From contig NZ_LMTZ01000139.1 of NCBI RefSeq assembly GCF_001456025.1, positions 1 through 64,000 of the forward strand: a DNA stretch of 64,000 nucleotides, in the 5' to 3' direction. This DNA comes from Mastigocoleus testarum BC008. GTDB lineage: Bacteria > Cyanobacteriota > Cyanobacteriia > Cyanobacteriales > Nostocaceae. The notes beneath the pieces were generated by a model. It did not search any database, was not told the DNA's origin, and saw nothing but the letters and a program-made list of their open reading frames with translations. Shown here in pieces: positions 16,171 through 25,345 of the stretch. The translations under genes were made by a program, and so were the position numbers. How positions within the stretch are numbered: position 1 is the first letter of the stretch; the number at the start of each line of letters is the position of its first letter.

Positions 16171-18513
16171 TTAGTCTCCTTTTGTTACATTGGCTTCCTC
16201 TCGCAGTTTTTTAGCTGCTTCCACCATATTTTTTAAAGCCGGAATCACCTCTTCCCATCTCCGGGTTTTCAAACCGCAATCTGGATTTACCCAAATTTGT
16301 TTTACGGGTAAATTAGCAATTCCAGTCCGTAATTGTGACAACATTTGTTCAGTGGTAGGAATAGCAGGACTATGCACGTCATAAACCCCATTGCCTACCT
16401 GTTTTGAGTAGCCGCCATCTGTCAATTCATACAGCGTTTCATTGTTACTACGACTATTTTCAATCGACAATACATCCGCATCTAACCGTTCGATATCGGT
16501 GATAATATCGCCAAACTCTGAGTAGCACATATGGGTATGAATTTGTGTCCCAGGCTTGGCGATACCTGCACTTAATTTAAATGAATCCACTGCCCAAGAT
16601 AGATATTCATTCCAACGTTTGGTTTTCAATGGTAAACCTTCACGTAAAGCCGGTTCATCTATTTGAATTATTTTTGCACCTGCAGCTTCCAAATCCGTTA
16701 CCTCATCTCGCAACGCCAAAGCAATTTGAAAAGCTTGTTCTTGACGAGAAATATCCGTCCGGGTGTAAGACCAATTTATCATTGTCACTGGGCCTGTGAG
16801 CATTCCTTTTACAGGTTTTTCTGTCAAAGATTGAGCATAAATAAATTCGTCTACCGTCATTGCTTGGGTGCGAATCACATCCCCATAAATAATTGGTGGA
16901 CGCACGCAGCGACTACCGTAGCTTTGTACCCAGCCATTTTGAGTGAAAGCAAAACCTTGTAGCTGTTGACCAAAGTATTCCACCATATCGGTGCGTTCAA
17001 ATTCCCCATGTACTAAAACATCAAGTCCTGCTTCTTCTTGGCTTCTGATACATTCGAGAATTTGAGCCTTAATCGCTGTTTGATAATCTTCCTGACTTAT
17101 TTCACCTCGTTTGTAACGAACTCGAAGTTTTCGTACATCTGATGTTTGGGGAAAGGAACCTATAGTCGTTGTAGGAAAAACAGGTAATGAAATTTGTAAC
17201 GAACGTCTTAAGTCATAAGATAGATTACGTTCAAAATCTTTGCTTGTTAAAGATTTGAGTTGTTGCTGAACTATTTGATTTATCGGGCTAAAACGGCGAA
17301 ATTTTTCCCAGGCTGTTTCAATTGTTTTTTGGTCTTTTTTATAATATGTAACAGTGAGTTTAGTCGCGTCAAATTTTGACTGATTTTGGCTATTGTTTCG
17401 ATTGAAATTAACTAAAGGTTCGTGGTTATATTTAGCATCACAAACAGTAATTTTCTGAGCTAAAAAAACTACTTCTTGTAGCTTTTGTTCGGCAAAACTC
17501 AAAACATTACGTAAAGCTTCGGGAAGTTGTGTTTCTCGCGTTGCGTCGTAGGGTACAAACTGTAAGGAAGCAGAAGGCTGCACTTCAAATTCCCTGACTA
17601 CATCTTTGATAGTTTCCAGCTTGGGAATAACTTCTTCAGGACAAATTTGCCAAATATTTCTTGCATCTACTATTCCCACTCCCAAACGCTTATCTTCGGG
17701 AAAACCATAGGTTTTGATTAACTCTAAATTACTTCCGCGAGTCAAATCTAAACTAATTGCATTTACAGGTAAATCCATTACCCAACTATAGGTTTCACCC
17801 AAGTCATCAAAGTAGGTGACTAAATTAAGCGGTATTTCCACCCCAGATAATGATTTATATACAGCTTGATAATGTTCTTTCCAATTATTTCCATCACCTA
17901 AAACCAATGCTGGCTCGTGAATTTGTACTTCGGAAATACCAAGAGATTTTAATTCGGTAAGTAGGTCAGTATAAAGTGGGATTAACTGAGAAATGGCTGT
18001 ATCAACATTCAGATCCAACTTACTCAAACGTAGCAAGGTACAGGAACCAAAAACGATGGGAATTGCACGTTTACCTAATATTTCCTGAGCACGACTGACT
18101 CTTTCGATAAAATCACTCCAATCTGCTCTTAGTGCTCCTGATGTAATTTCTGGAACCAAATAGTGATAGTTAGTATCAAACCATTTTGTCATTTCCAGCG
18201 CCGATATTCCTTCTTTACCTCTAGCCATTGCAAAATAACGTTCTAAGCCAGAAAATTGCTGAAATCGTTCAGGAATTAAACCAAAACGGAATGTCCAATC
18301 AAGTATATGGTCGTACAGTGTGGTGTCACCAATGCCAATTTTATCGATTCCTGCATCTAATTGGGTTTTCCAATTGGCTTCCTCGACTTCTTTAACTGTT
18401 TGCAATAGGGATTGGGATCCTATCTTTCCATTCCAAAAAGCTTCCAATGCTTTCTTTACTTCGCGGTTTTTACCAATTCTGGGATAGCCTAAAGTTGCTG
18501 TTTGAATTTTCAT
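16171..18513 (-). CDS. metE: cobalamin-independent methionine synthase
   Basis: A 780-residue MetE, which transfers the methyl group of methyltetrahydrofolate polyglutamate to homocysteine. The N-terminal domain starts with MKIQTATLGYPRIGKNRE. The catalytic C-terminal barrel contains the zinc ligands in IHTHMCYSEF (His, Cys) and NPDCGLKTR (Cys). Length is normal. It is a zinc enzyme and also the B12-free alternative to MetH, so both metals of this neighbourhood affect it. The cobalamin riboswitch lies about 1 kb upstream, before a DUF1636 gene on the same strand. Direct control would require read-through across 18514-19078; no riboswitch or Zur site lies immediately upstream. Confidence 0.95.
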   Translation of the reverse strand: MKIQTATLGYPRIGKNREVKKALEAFWNGKIGSQSLLQTVKEVEEANWKTQLDAGIDKIGIGDTTLYDHILDWTFRFGLIPERFQQFSGLERYFAMARGKEGISALEMTKWFDTNYHYLVPEITSGALRADWSDFIERVSRAQEILGKRAIPIVFGSCTLLRLSKLDLNVDTAISQLIPLYTDLLTELKSLGISEVQIHEPALVLGDGNNWKEHYQAVYKSLSGVEIPLNLVTYFDDLGETYSWVMDLPVNAISLDLTRGSNLELIKTYGFPEDKRLGVGIVDARNIWQICPEEVIPKLETIKDVVREFEVQPSASLQFVPYDATRETQLPEALRNVLSFAEQKLQEVVFLAQKITVCDAKYNHEPLVNFNRNNSQNQSKFDATKLTVTYYKKDQKTIETAWEKFRRFSPINQIVQQQLKSLTSKDFERNLSYDLRRSLQISLPVFPTTTIGSFPQTSDVRKLRVRYKRGEISQEDYQTAIKAQILECIRSQEEAGLDVLVHGEFERTDMVEYFGQQLQGFAFTQNGWVQSYGSRCVRPPIIYGDVIRTQAMTVDEFIYAQSLTEKPVKGMLTGPVTMINWSYTRTDISRQEQAFQIALALRDEVTDLEAAGAKIIQIDEPALREGLPLKTKRWNEYLSWAVDSFKLSAGIAKPGTQIHTHMCYSEFGDIITDIERLDADVLSIENSRSNNETLYELTDGGYSKQVGNGVYDVHSPAIPTTEQMLSQLRTGIANLPVKQIWVNPDCGLKTRRWEEVIPALKNMVEAAKKLREEANVTKGD

Positions 18514-19078
18514 ATTTACCTGTGGATTAGTATGTGAGTCCTAAAGTTTGAAATAAGGCTTTTGATTGAATTAAATCAATTCCTTATCTTCCTTTTGTAG
18601 AGTATTTAATCAACCTCTCTGTATCGCGTAGCGGTACTAGTGGGATAATGCAAAATTTTTGTATAGGAGGTGTGACTCCTGAGTGATAAACAGTACCCTC
18701 TAAGGAGAGAGATTTCAAGGCTTAGGGAGTTCCAAAGAATAATTTATACCATTATTTGTTGACCGTAGGGGCACACCGACGTGCGCCCTGACACTGATAT
18801 ATTTTCGAATTCGAAGTCCCTTAAAGTTTGTGGGAATAAACAACCCAAATCCTTGAAATTAAAATATCTACCTTCCAAAATTTGAGCAGTTATCAAAAAT
18901 AAGCTCAACTGTAAATTACTTGCTATAAAGTTTTGCTGCAATTAAAGCTGAATCATAACAACCTATTAATTTGCTTTTAAACAAACTCCAAATGCATCTC
19001 CATTTATTTTCTCAACGCTCTATAAGGAACAAAATAACTCCGCAAACCCCGGCGTTACACACTTTTAGAGCTATACGG
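18514..19078. other. spacer between metE and DUF1636 gene
   Basis: 565 bp without a supported gene. A 65-codon minus frame at 18744-18941 lacks protein-like features. A short hairpin (AGGAGGTGTGACTCCT) lies near 18666. Nothing resembling a promoter operator was recognised. Confidence 0.4.
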
Positions 19079-19492
19079 TTATAGTCGAATCTTTTCTTTC
19101 TCTACGGGGAATCCTACTGCTGGAATCCTCGCCAAAATACCTTTTTTGAGAGTTTCGGGACGTTCTGACCTAGGTAAGGAACCTTCTGGATGTGTGTAGT
19201 ATTTACCCGCACAATTGAAGACATCATTAATCTCTGCGGGAGTTAAATCGGATGAAATATCCCCGAAAAGATACGTATTTTTACCAGGTGAAGCGAAAGA
19301 AACTACACAAGCACGATTACAAGCACTCATGCATTCCACTGGTTGAATAACAAATTCTGTATTTAATCCCCAATTGGGATAACCATCCTGCAAGCGTTTA
19401 AGTAACTTTTCTCCACCACTTTCATCGATGCGCTCACCGTTACTCCACTTACCTGCACAGCTAGTGCAAACAAATATTCTGTGTGCTGTCAT
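19079..19492 (-). CDS. DUF1636 thioredoxin-like [2Fe-2S] protein
   Basis: A 137-residue protein of the DUF1636 type, with FVCTSCAGKW at the N terminus and VECMSACNRACVVSF in the middle. This Cys pattern resembles thioredoxin-fold [2Fe-2S] ferredoxins. DUF1636 genes are commonly linked to cobalamin or COG0523 genes. Here the gene follows a cobalamin riboswitch directly, so its expression should fall when B12 is abundant. A role in cobalt or corrin metabolism is inferred from this control. A COG0523 gene (19967) is divergent to it. Confidence 0.8.
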   Translation of the reverse strand: MTAHRIFVCTSCAGKWSNGERIDESGGEKLLKRLQDGYPNWGLNTEFVIQPVECMSACNRACVVSFASPGKNTYLFGDISSDLTPAEINDVFNCAGKYYTHPEGSLPRSERPETLKKGILARIPAVGFPVEKEKIRL

Positions 19493-19529
19493 CTATACCT
19501 CGTAGATTTTAGCTATGTTTTTTGAGTTA

Positions 19530-19735
19530 TCGGCGGGCATTCTGACTTACACAACTTTAGAATTTGGACCGATCGCTTTTCTAGATCTAATTATCTAAAC
19601 CTATAATTATCCAAAGGTGCAATTATCCAAACCTAAAATTGGCTTACAGTTGCGGGACAGCGCCGGATTCACACCGAACTTTCCCCGTTACCTCTAGTAG
19701 ATGATACTTACTAGAACCGAACTTAATCTGAATCG
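19530..19735 (-). ncRNA. cobalamin (AdoCbl) riboswitch
   Basis: Read on the minus strand, the core GGTGTGAATCCGGCGCTGTC is followed by CCGCAACTGTAAGCC (plus-strand 19641-19675). The 3' element GTAAGTCAGAATGCCCGCC ends near 19533. These are the hallmark conserved segments of the B12 element. The segment between them contains a repeat of TTTGGATAATT-like units (about 19590-19640) forming the variable arm. It sits immediately upstream of the DUF1636 gene. Confidence 0.92.
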
Positions 19736-19816
19736 TAGCACAAATAGCTTTGCTTGTGGAAAAATAAATGCTTTGCAATAGGTGCAGGGTAAATCTAATG
19801 ATAGAAACCTCTAAGC

Positions 19817-19850
19817 ACCATTGAACGGGTCTAATGGGATTATTTATAAC
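19817..19850. repeat. dispersed ~34-bp intergenic repeat, copy 2
   Basis: CCATTGAACGGGTCTAATGG followed by GATTATTTATAAC matches the copy at 11932-11965 with a few changes. Confidence 0.5.
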
Positions 19851-19929
19851 TATTTACAACTGAGACTTATTGAAAAACTTCTTAACAACTAAACCATACT
19901 TTCTACAGATTAAAATCCAGTATTATACT

Positions 19930-19949
19930 ACGATAATGATTTTCATTAT
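19930..19949. promoter_or_regulatory. putative Zur operator before COG0523 gene
   Basis: ACGATAATGATTTTCATTAT lies 18 bp upstream of the ATG at 19967, close enough to overlap the promoter or leader. Confidence 0.65.
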
Positions 19950-19966
19950 GTAGTTGAGCCGGAATT

Positions 19967-20938
19967 ATGAGCGCATCCCAAACACTAGATAAAGTCCCTG
20001 TAACAGTTCTAACTGGTTACCTAGGAGCAGGAAAAACCACCCTGCTGAATCGGATTCTTACCCACGAACATGGTAAGAAAGTCGCCGTGATAGTCAATGA
20101 GTTTGGGGAAGTTGGTATTGATAATCAATTAGTTATCGATGCTGATGAAGAAATCTTTGAAATGAACAATGGCTGCATATGTTGTACGGTGCGGGGCGAT
20201 TTGATTCGGATCGTTGCTAACTTGATGAAGCGTCGCAATAAATTTGACCACTTAGTAATTGAAACTACGGGACTCGCTGACCCTGCGCCTGTAATTCAGA
20301 CTTTCTTTGTCGATGAAGACATGCGGGAAAAATTAGATTTAGATGCTGTGGTTACCGTAGTTGATGCCAAGCATATTTGGCAACATTGGGATGCGGATGA
20401 AGCGCAAGAACAAATTGCTTTTGCTGATGTGATTTTACTCAATAAAACTGATTTGGTAACTCCAGAACAACTCAATGAGTTAGAAAATCGCATACGGGGA
20501 ATGAATGCAATGGCAAAAGTCTACCGTACTCGCAATTCTGAGTTAGGAATGAATGAGTTGTTAGGGGTGAAAGCATTCGATCTGGATCGGGCTTTGGAAA
20601 TTGACCCGGAATTTCTCGGTGAAGATGCTCACGAACATGATGAAAGCGTTTATTCTATAGCTTTAGTGGAAGAAGGAGAATTAGACGGGGATAAGTTAAA
20701 TCAATGGTTGGGTGAGTTACTGCAAACTCAAGGTCCAGATATCTTCCGCATGAAGGGGATTTTAAATATTGCTGGGGAAGATGAACGGTTTGTTTTCCAA
20801 GGAGTACATATGTTATTCGATGGTAAACCCGACCGTTTGTGGAAAGAAAACGAAAAGCGCAAAAGTGAATTGGTGTTCATCGGTCGCAATTTAGATGAAA
20901 ACAAGCTCAAGGAAGATTTCTTGGCTTGTATGACGTGA
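19967..20938 (+). CDS. COG0523 zinc-metallochaperone GTPase
   Basis: A 323-residue full-length COG0523 protein. Walker A GYLGAGKT is at residues 17-24, GCICC at 69-73, ETTGLADP in switch II and NKTD near 160. The complete CobW C-terminal domain ends in FIGRNLDENKLKEDF. It has no long His tail, only HEHDE near residue 223. With a Zur-type operator upstream, it is likely induced by zinc starvation. Such proteins are thought to load zinc into priority clients. A Rho-independent terminator follows at 20996-21030. Confidence 0.9.
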   Translation: MSASQTLDKVPVTVLTGYLGAGKTTLLNRILTHEHGKKVAVIVNEFGEVGIDNQLVIDADEEIFEMNNGCICCTVRGDLIRIVANLMKRRNKFDHLVIETTGLADPAPVIQTFFVDEDMREKLDLDAVVTVVDAKHIWQHWDADEAQEQIAFADVILLNKTDLVTPEQLNELENRIRGMNAMAKVYRTRNSELGMNELLGVKAFDLDRALEIDPEFLGEDAHEHDESVYSIALVEEGELDGDKLNQWLGELLQTQGPDIFRMKGILNIAGEDERFVFQGVHMLFDGKPDRLWKENEKRKSELVFIGRNLDENKLKEDFLACMT

Positions 20939-20995
20939 TTTCAGTGATCAATTATCAATTATCAGTAGTACAGTTTTTAATAGGATACTCGCACA

Positions 20996-21030
20996 AATAA
21001 CTTCCTAATAAAATTTGGGAAGTTATTTTT
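20996..21030 (+). terminator. Rho-independent terminator after COG0523 gene
   Basis: AATAACTTCC and GGAAGTTATT form a ten-base perfect stem followed by TTTT. It would separate the COG0523 transcript from the IsrB element. Confidence 0.65.
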
Positions 21031-21059
21031 CGAGCATCCATAGATAAAAAAATTTAACC

Positions 21060-21283
21060 ATAAGTTGTCAACAACCCCACCCTGTAGAGGGATGGGGCTT
21101 GTAAGAGACAGTTCTTACTGAGAATTGACTAGCCCAAGTAAAGCCACTAACTGTTACGGACTACCGAATGCTTCCCCAGTTCGGTTTATCTCCAAGCCTT
21201 ATTGTCAGGGCGTTAGGAAAGCTAAGACATGCTGTTAGCGGTGGGCGAGGGGACTGATAACTTTACTCTTGAGGATTATATCC
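21060..21283 (+). ncRNA. omega RNA (HEARO-type) of the IsrB element
   Basis: About 220 bp of structured, GC-richer DNA lies directly upstream of the isrB start. It begins with AACAACCCCACCCTG and the hairpin CCCCACCCTGTAGAGGGATGGGG-like stem, then several further paired segments, including GGTGGGCGAGGGG near the ORF. IscB and IsrB families encode their guide RNA in exactly this 5' position. The targeting guide would be the bases just upstream of the scaffold. Exact ends are estimated. Confidence 0.7.
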
Positions 21284-22357
21284 ATGTTAAGAGTGCCAGT
21301 AGTAGATAAAAACGGTTTGCCACTGATGCCAACTAAACCCAGTAGGGCGCGACGCTGGCTAAAAGAAGGTAAAGCCAAAGTTTGGAAAAACGACTTACAA
21401 GTATTTGCAATCCAATTAACTTTTGAACCTAGTAACTGCAAAGAGCAATTAATTGTTGCTGGTATCGACCCCGGCAAGCACTTTACCGGTATCGCCGTAC
21501 AATCAGCCAAATCTACTTTGTGGTTAGGGCATTTGTTCTTACCATTCCAGAAAGTAAAAGACCGGTTAGAGCAACGGACGATGATGCGTCGCACTCGTCG
21601 CAGTCGCAGAATTGACCGCAAACTACCTTATAACCAACGCGCTCACAGGCAGAAAAGGTTTGATAATCGTCGCCAAAATAAGGTGCCACCATCAATCAGA
21701 GCTAATCGCGACTTAGAGAAGCGAGTGCTTGACGAATTAGAGCGATTATTCCCACTGTTAGACGTAGTGATTGAAAGCGTACAAGCTAAAGGTGACAAAG
21801 GTTTTAGCCCTGTAATGGTCGCTCAAAAGTGGCGAGTAAAACGTTTAAGTAAAAATTATGACGTTACCACTATTGAGGGCTGGCAAACCGCGCAGGTTAG
21901 ACGTGAGTTAGGTCTAATCAAACAAAAGCATTCTAAAGCTGACGCAATAGTAGCCACACACGCTGTAGACGGCATTGCCTTAGCTGCAAGCAAATTTATG
22001 AGCTACCAAATTACATCAGGCGACTCTAGAGGCTGGGTTGGTAGCGTTGACGTCACCGCTTGCCCTTTGACCGTTATCCGTCGCCCTCCCGTCAGTCGTC
22101 GTCAACTTCACCTATTACAGTTCAGCAAGGGCCGTAATCGTCGTAAGTATGGTGGAACCGTTACCCGACACGGGTTTAGAAAGGGTGATTTTGTTGAGGC
22201 AACTCAAGGTACCAAAACAGTCAGAGGCTGGGTTAGCGGCGATACTAAAACACAAGTTTCTGTCAGCAATGCTGACTGGAAGCGGCTTGGTCAATTTTCT
22301 GTCCGCAAAACCAAGCTTTTGAAGAGAAACAGCGGACTTATTGTAAACATTACTTAG
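21284..22357 (+). CDS. isrB: IsrB-type RNA-guided RuvC nickase (OMEGA system)
   Basis: A 357-residue protein from the ATG encoding MLRVPVVDKN; the TTG 15 bp upstream is less likely. The N-terminal domain carries the literal PLMP motif at residues 13-16. RuvC-I is GIDPGKHFTGIAV with D62. An arginine-rich bridge helix spans about 100-130. RuvC-II holds E164 (VVIESVQ) and RuvC-III lies at 216-229 (HSKAD...HAVD). Only about 50 residues separate RuvC-II and RuvC-III, so there is no HNH domain; this distinguishes IsrB from IscB. The C-terminal part should recognise the TAM. IS200/IS605-superfamily relatives encode such proteins. No tnpA is present, so any mobility must be in trans. Confidence 0.85.
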   Translation: MLRVPVVDKNGLPLMPTKPSRARRWLKEGKAKVWKNDLQVFAIQLTFEPSNCKEQLIVAGIDPGKHFTGIAVQSAKSTLWLGHLFLPFQKVKDRLEQRTMMRRTRRSRRIDRKLPYNQRAHRQKRFDNRRQNKVPPSIRANRDLEKRVLDELERLFPLLDVVIESVQAKGDKGFSPVMVAQKWRVKRLSKNYDVTTIEGWQTAQVRRELGLIKQKHSKADAIVATHAVDGIALAASKFMSYQITSGDSRGWVGSVDVTACPLTVIRRPPVSRRQLHLLQFSKGRNRRKYGGTVTRHGFRKGDFVEATQGTKTVRGWVSGDTKTQVSVSNADWKRLGQFSVRKTKLLKRNSGLIVNIT

Positions 22358-22422
22358 GAGTTGGCTGGCATTCCTCCCCAACCTACTTGCGTTGAGGATA
22401 GGGTGTCCTGCCAGAAGAATTG
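22358..22422. other. putative right end of the IsrB element
   Basis: After the isrB stop, CTGGCA (about 22367) and TGCCAG (about 22409) are inverted around a GC-richer loop, ending a few bases before the WD40 start. This resembles the subterminal hairpin of IS605-type ends. The true boundary is not fixed by the sequence alone. Confidence 0.4.
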
Positions 22423-23502
22423 ATGAAAAAGACTAAGTCTACTGACTTTGATTTGGACTGGAATTATGTACTTTCTGATTACGTCACTGCTTTGACTTGG
22501 TCACCTGACGGACAAATTTTGGCTGTTAGTACCGCTGCTGGAGAAGTAAAACTCTGGGTGGATGATCAGTTAACAGCTTTGCAGGAAGTCACTGATACAT
22601 CTGTGGATGGGGTTGCTTTTTCTGCAGATGGACAGTTTCTTGCTGTTGGCGGACAGGATGGTAACGTAAAAATCTGGAGTACTTCTAATCATGAACTTAT
22701 TGCAACCCTGGAAAATGCTCCTGCTTGGGTTGATAAGTTAGGGTGGAGTCCCCGTAATAACCTGTTAGCTTTTAGTTTGGGGCGTTACGTGCAGATATGG
22801 GATGCAGAAATTCAGGACATTGTTGCGACCCTAAATTTCGATAATTCTTCAGTACTGGGTATTGACTGGAGCAGTGATGGTAATTTTCTCGCGATCGCTG
22901 GTTATCAAGGAGTGAAAATTTGGCGGACGTTGGAATGGGATGAAGATCCATATTTTTTCAGCGTACCATCTGCTAGTGTAGCTGTTGCCTGGTCACCGGA
23001 TGGTAAATATATTGCTTCCGGTAATATGGATCGGACTATCTGTGTATTAGAGACAGAATTTATCATTAAGGCTCAGCAAGCCGAACCTTGGTTAATGCAT
23101 GGATTTCCTGGTAAGATCCGTCATCTAGGGTGGTCAAAAATTACTACTTCAAAAAATGAACCCCTATTAGCATCTTCTAGTTTAGAAGGGATAGCTGTTT
23201 GGGAAAAGCAGGAAGATAAATCTTTGGGGTGGGGTGCAACGGTATTAAGCGAACATCGCAATATTGTTGAGGCGATCGCATTTGCACCGAATAGCTTAAC
23301 CCTTGCTTCTGCTGCTGCTGATGGTTGGCTTTGTTTATGGAAAAAAGCTAAAAGAGTAACGCAAGTGTTGCAAGGTGCACCCAAAGGTTTTGCTTGTTTA
23401 GCTTGGCATCCCCAAGGTAGTAAAATTGCTGCAGGCGGTCAAAATGGAGAACTATTGGTTTGGTCTCAAGCTACAAAGGCTTTAGGATTTGGTCGGCGTT
23501 AA
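22423..23502 (+). CDS. WD40-repeat protein next to COG0523 gene
   Basis: About 359 residues, starting MKKTKSTDFDLDW, a single seven-bladed-type beta-propeller with repeats such as WSPDGQILAVS, FSADGQFLAVGGQDG and WHPQGSKIAAGG. No other domain is present. The IsrB element and a terminator separate it from the COG0523 gene upstream, so it may once have been its operon partner and now needs another promoter. It could be a scaffold for metal delivery; there is no direct evidence. A larger WD40 protein occurs at 6976-9084. Confidence 0.85.
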   Translation: MKKTKSTDFDLDWNYVLSDYVTALTWSPDGQILAVSTAAGEVKLWVDDQLTALQEVTDTSVDGVAFSADGQFLAVGGQDGNVKIWSTSNHELIATLENAPAWVDKLGWSPRNNLLAFSLGRYVQIWDAEIQDIVATLNFDNSSVLGIDWSSDGNFLAIAGYQGVKIWRTLEWDEDPYFFSVPSASVAVAWSPDGKYIASGNMDRTICVLETEFIIKAQQAEPWLMHGFPGKIRHLGWSKITTSKNEPLLASSSLEGIAVWEKQEDKSLGWGATVLSEHRNIVEAIAFAPNSLTLASAAADGWLCLWKKAKRVTQVLQGAPKGFACLAWHPQGSKIAAGGQNGELLVWSQATKALGFGRR

Positions 23503-23605
23503 TGGGAGCAAGCATAATTCTAGGTAAAGCTCTTTTTTATCTCTTGGGTCTCTTTTATCCATAGATTATTCTTACTGCTAAGTTACATTTTAGACTTTTC
23601 GTACA

Positions 23606-24451
23606 TCATCTTAGCTTTTTTGCTCTCGGGCGAGTTAATATACCTTGCGAGGGACTAAATAGTAATGCTAATAAAAATAATCCGGAAATAAATAATACAA
23701 TCGACGCTCCTGAAGGCACGTTTTGATAATAACTAATATATAAACCGCCAACGCTACCAATAATACCGATTACAGAACCTAAAAGCATCATTTGATGTAA
23801 CTCTTTTACTAATAAATAAGCCGTAACTCCAGGACCAATTAATAAAGAAATTACTAAAACCACTCCTACAGCTTGCATACTGGCAATAATTGTTAATGTA
23901 ATTGCCGCTGTTAAACCAAACTTAATAATATTTACTGGTAATCCGCTGGCTTCTGCGCCTAATGGGTCAAAGGTATAAAATAGCAATTCTTTATAACAAA
24001 GTTTAACTAAGAATAAAGTAAAAAATGTAACAATTAACGTCCTAAAAACATCTTCTGTTGTCACCCCTAAAATATTGCCAAATAAAAAGTGATGCAAATC
24101 GACTTTACTTTTCAGAACGCTAATTAGCATAATACCCAATGCTAAAAAACCCGAAAAAACCAAAGCCATTGCAGCATCAACTTTAACCCTAGACTGGGAT
24201 TCGATCCAAGTAATCACAAAAGTACTGAAAGTTCCGCAAACAAAAGCACCCAAGAAAATATCAATGCCGAAAAATATTGCGATCGCAATTCCGGGTAAAA
24301 CAGCATGAGCAATGACATCACCCAATATTCCCTGACGCTGTACAATCAGATAAGAACCGACAACAGAGCAAAGAATCCCTAAACTAGCGGCGATCGCTAG
24401 CGCATCTCGCATGAATCCAAAACTAAGGGGTTCAAAAAGCAGATTAAACAT
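23606..24451 (-). CDS. znuB: zinc ABC transporter permease ZnuB
   Basis: A 281-residue integral membrane protein of the ABC-3 family with about eight hydrophobic segments. Family signatures include GSYLIVQRQGILGDVIAHAVLPG near the N terminus and GVVLVISLLIGPGVTAYLL later. It forms the inner-membrane channel of the high-affinity zinc importer with ZnuC, 42 bp upstream on the same strand. The divergent znuA shares the operator at 25303. Confidence 0.92.
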   Translation of the reverse strand: MFNLLFEPLSFGFMRDALAIAASLGILCSVVGSYLIVQRQGILGDVIAHAVLPGIAIAIFFGIDIFLGAFVCGTFSTFVITWIESQSRVKVDAAMALVFSGFLALGIMLISVLKSKVDLHHFLFGNILGVTTEDVFRTLIVTFFTLFLVKLCYKELLFYTFDPLGAEASGLPVNIIKFGLTAAITLTIIASMQAVGVVLVISLLIGPGVTAYLLVKELHQMMLLGSVIGIIGSVGGLYISYYQNVPSGASIVLFISGLFLLALLFSPSQGILTRPRAKKLR

Positions 24452-24493
24452 TATTTTTAGTGGTTAGTTGATGGTTGGCCGGTTGATAACTAA

Positions 24494-25228
24494 TTAAGCT
24501 GATTTTTCTTGCTGATTTAAAAATAAAATATTATTGCCATAAGCACGCTGTAAGTTTTCGGTTGTAACAACTTCTTTCATAGAACCATCAGCGATAATAT
24601 ATTTGTTTAATAATAATAAATAGTCACATTGAGCTAAAGTTTCACCCAAATCATGGGTAATTAAAATCAATATTTTGTCATTCCTTCTTAATTCATTAAA
24701 AATATCAAACATCATATCTTCAGTAGTTTTATCAATTCCCACAAACGGTTCGTCAAAAAAAAATAAATCAGCTTGCTGTGCTAGCGCTCTAGCTAAAAAT
24801 ACTCGTTGCTGTTGTCCCCCAGACAACTCACCTATTTGACGGCTACGAAATTCCCACATCCCCACTCTTTGTAGCGCAGATTTAACTATTTCTTTAGATT
24901 TACGATTTGATCTGCGGAACCAACCCGTACTAACAGTACGAGCCATCATCACTACATTCTGTACCGTAACTGGATAATCCCAATCTACTTGGGTTCTTTG
25001 AGGTACGTAAGCAATGGAGTGTAATTGTTTACGGATGGAGCAGTTACAAAATTTAATAGTGCCACCTGCAATTGGAATTAAACCCAATATCGCTTTGACC
25101 AAAGTGCTTTTCCCTGCGCCATTTGGGCCGATTACACCAACCATCTGTCCGGGGAAAACGTGAAAACTTACATCCTCAACAGCCACTACACCCCGGTAAT
25201 CTACATCCAAATGCTCCACTTCTAACAC
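24494..25228 (-). CDS. znuC: zinc ABC transporter ATPase ZnuC
   Basis: A 244-residue ABC ATPase. Walker A GPNGAGKST, signature LSGGQQQRVF, Walker B ADLFFFDEP and the switch His in LITHD are all present. It energises zinc import with ZnuB and ZnuA. It is the first gene of the minus-strand znuCB unit and divergent from znuA, with a shared Zur-type operator. A paralogous cassette ATPase for manganese (mntA) is at 61672. Confidence 0.92.
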   Translation of the reverse strand: MLEVEHLDVDYRGVVAVEDVSFHVFPGQMVGVIGPNGAGKSTLVKAILGLIPIAGGTIKFCNCSIRKQLHSIAYVPQRTQVDWDYPVTVQNVVMMARTVSTGWFRRSNRKSKEIVKSALQRVGMWEFRSRQIGELSGGQQQRVFLARALAQQADLFFFDEPFVGIDKTTEDMMFDIFNELRRNDKILILITHDLGETLAQCDYLLLLNKYIIADGSMKEVVTTENLQRAYGNNILFLNQQEKSA

Positions 25229-25302
25229 TGATTCCTCCTGTGTAATAATAAAGACGATTGTTTCTGTTAAAAATCTACTTCCCTTCCCGTAGTCGTTACT
25301 GG

Positions 25303-25322
25303 TATGATAACGATTATCATTT
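25303..25322. promoter_or_regulatory. Zur operator in the znuA-znuC divergent promoter
   Basis: TATGATAACGATTATCATTT is an almost perfect palindrome, 23 bp upstream of znuA and 75 bp from znuC, so one bound repressor could silence both directions. This is the best model site in the window. Confidence 0.85.
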
Positions 25323-25345
25323 TACTGCAATATTCCTAATAACTG

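Noticed and set aside
18744..18941. 65-codon frame between metE and DUF1636
   Set aside because: No RBS, no recognisable domain, random-looking composition.
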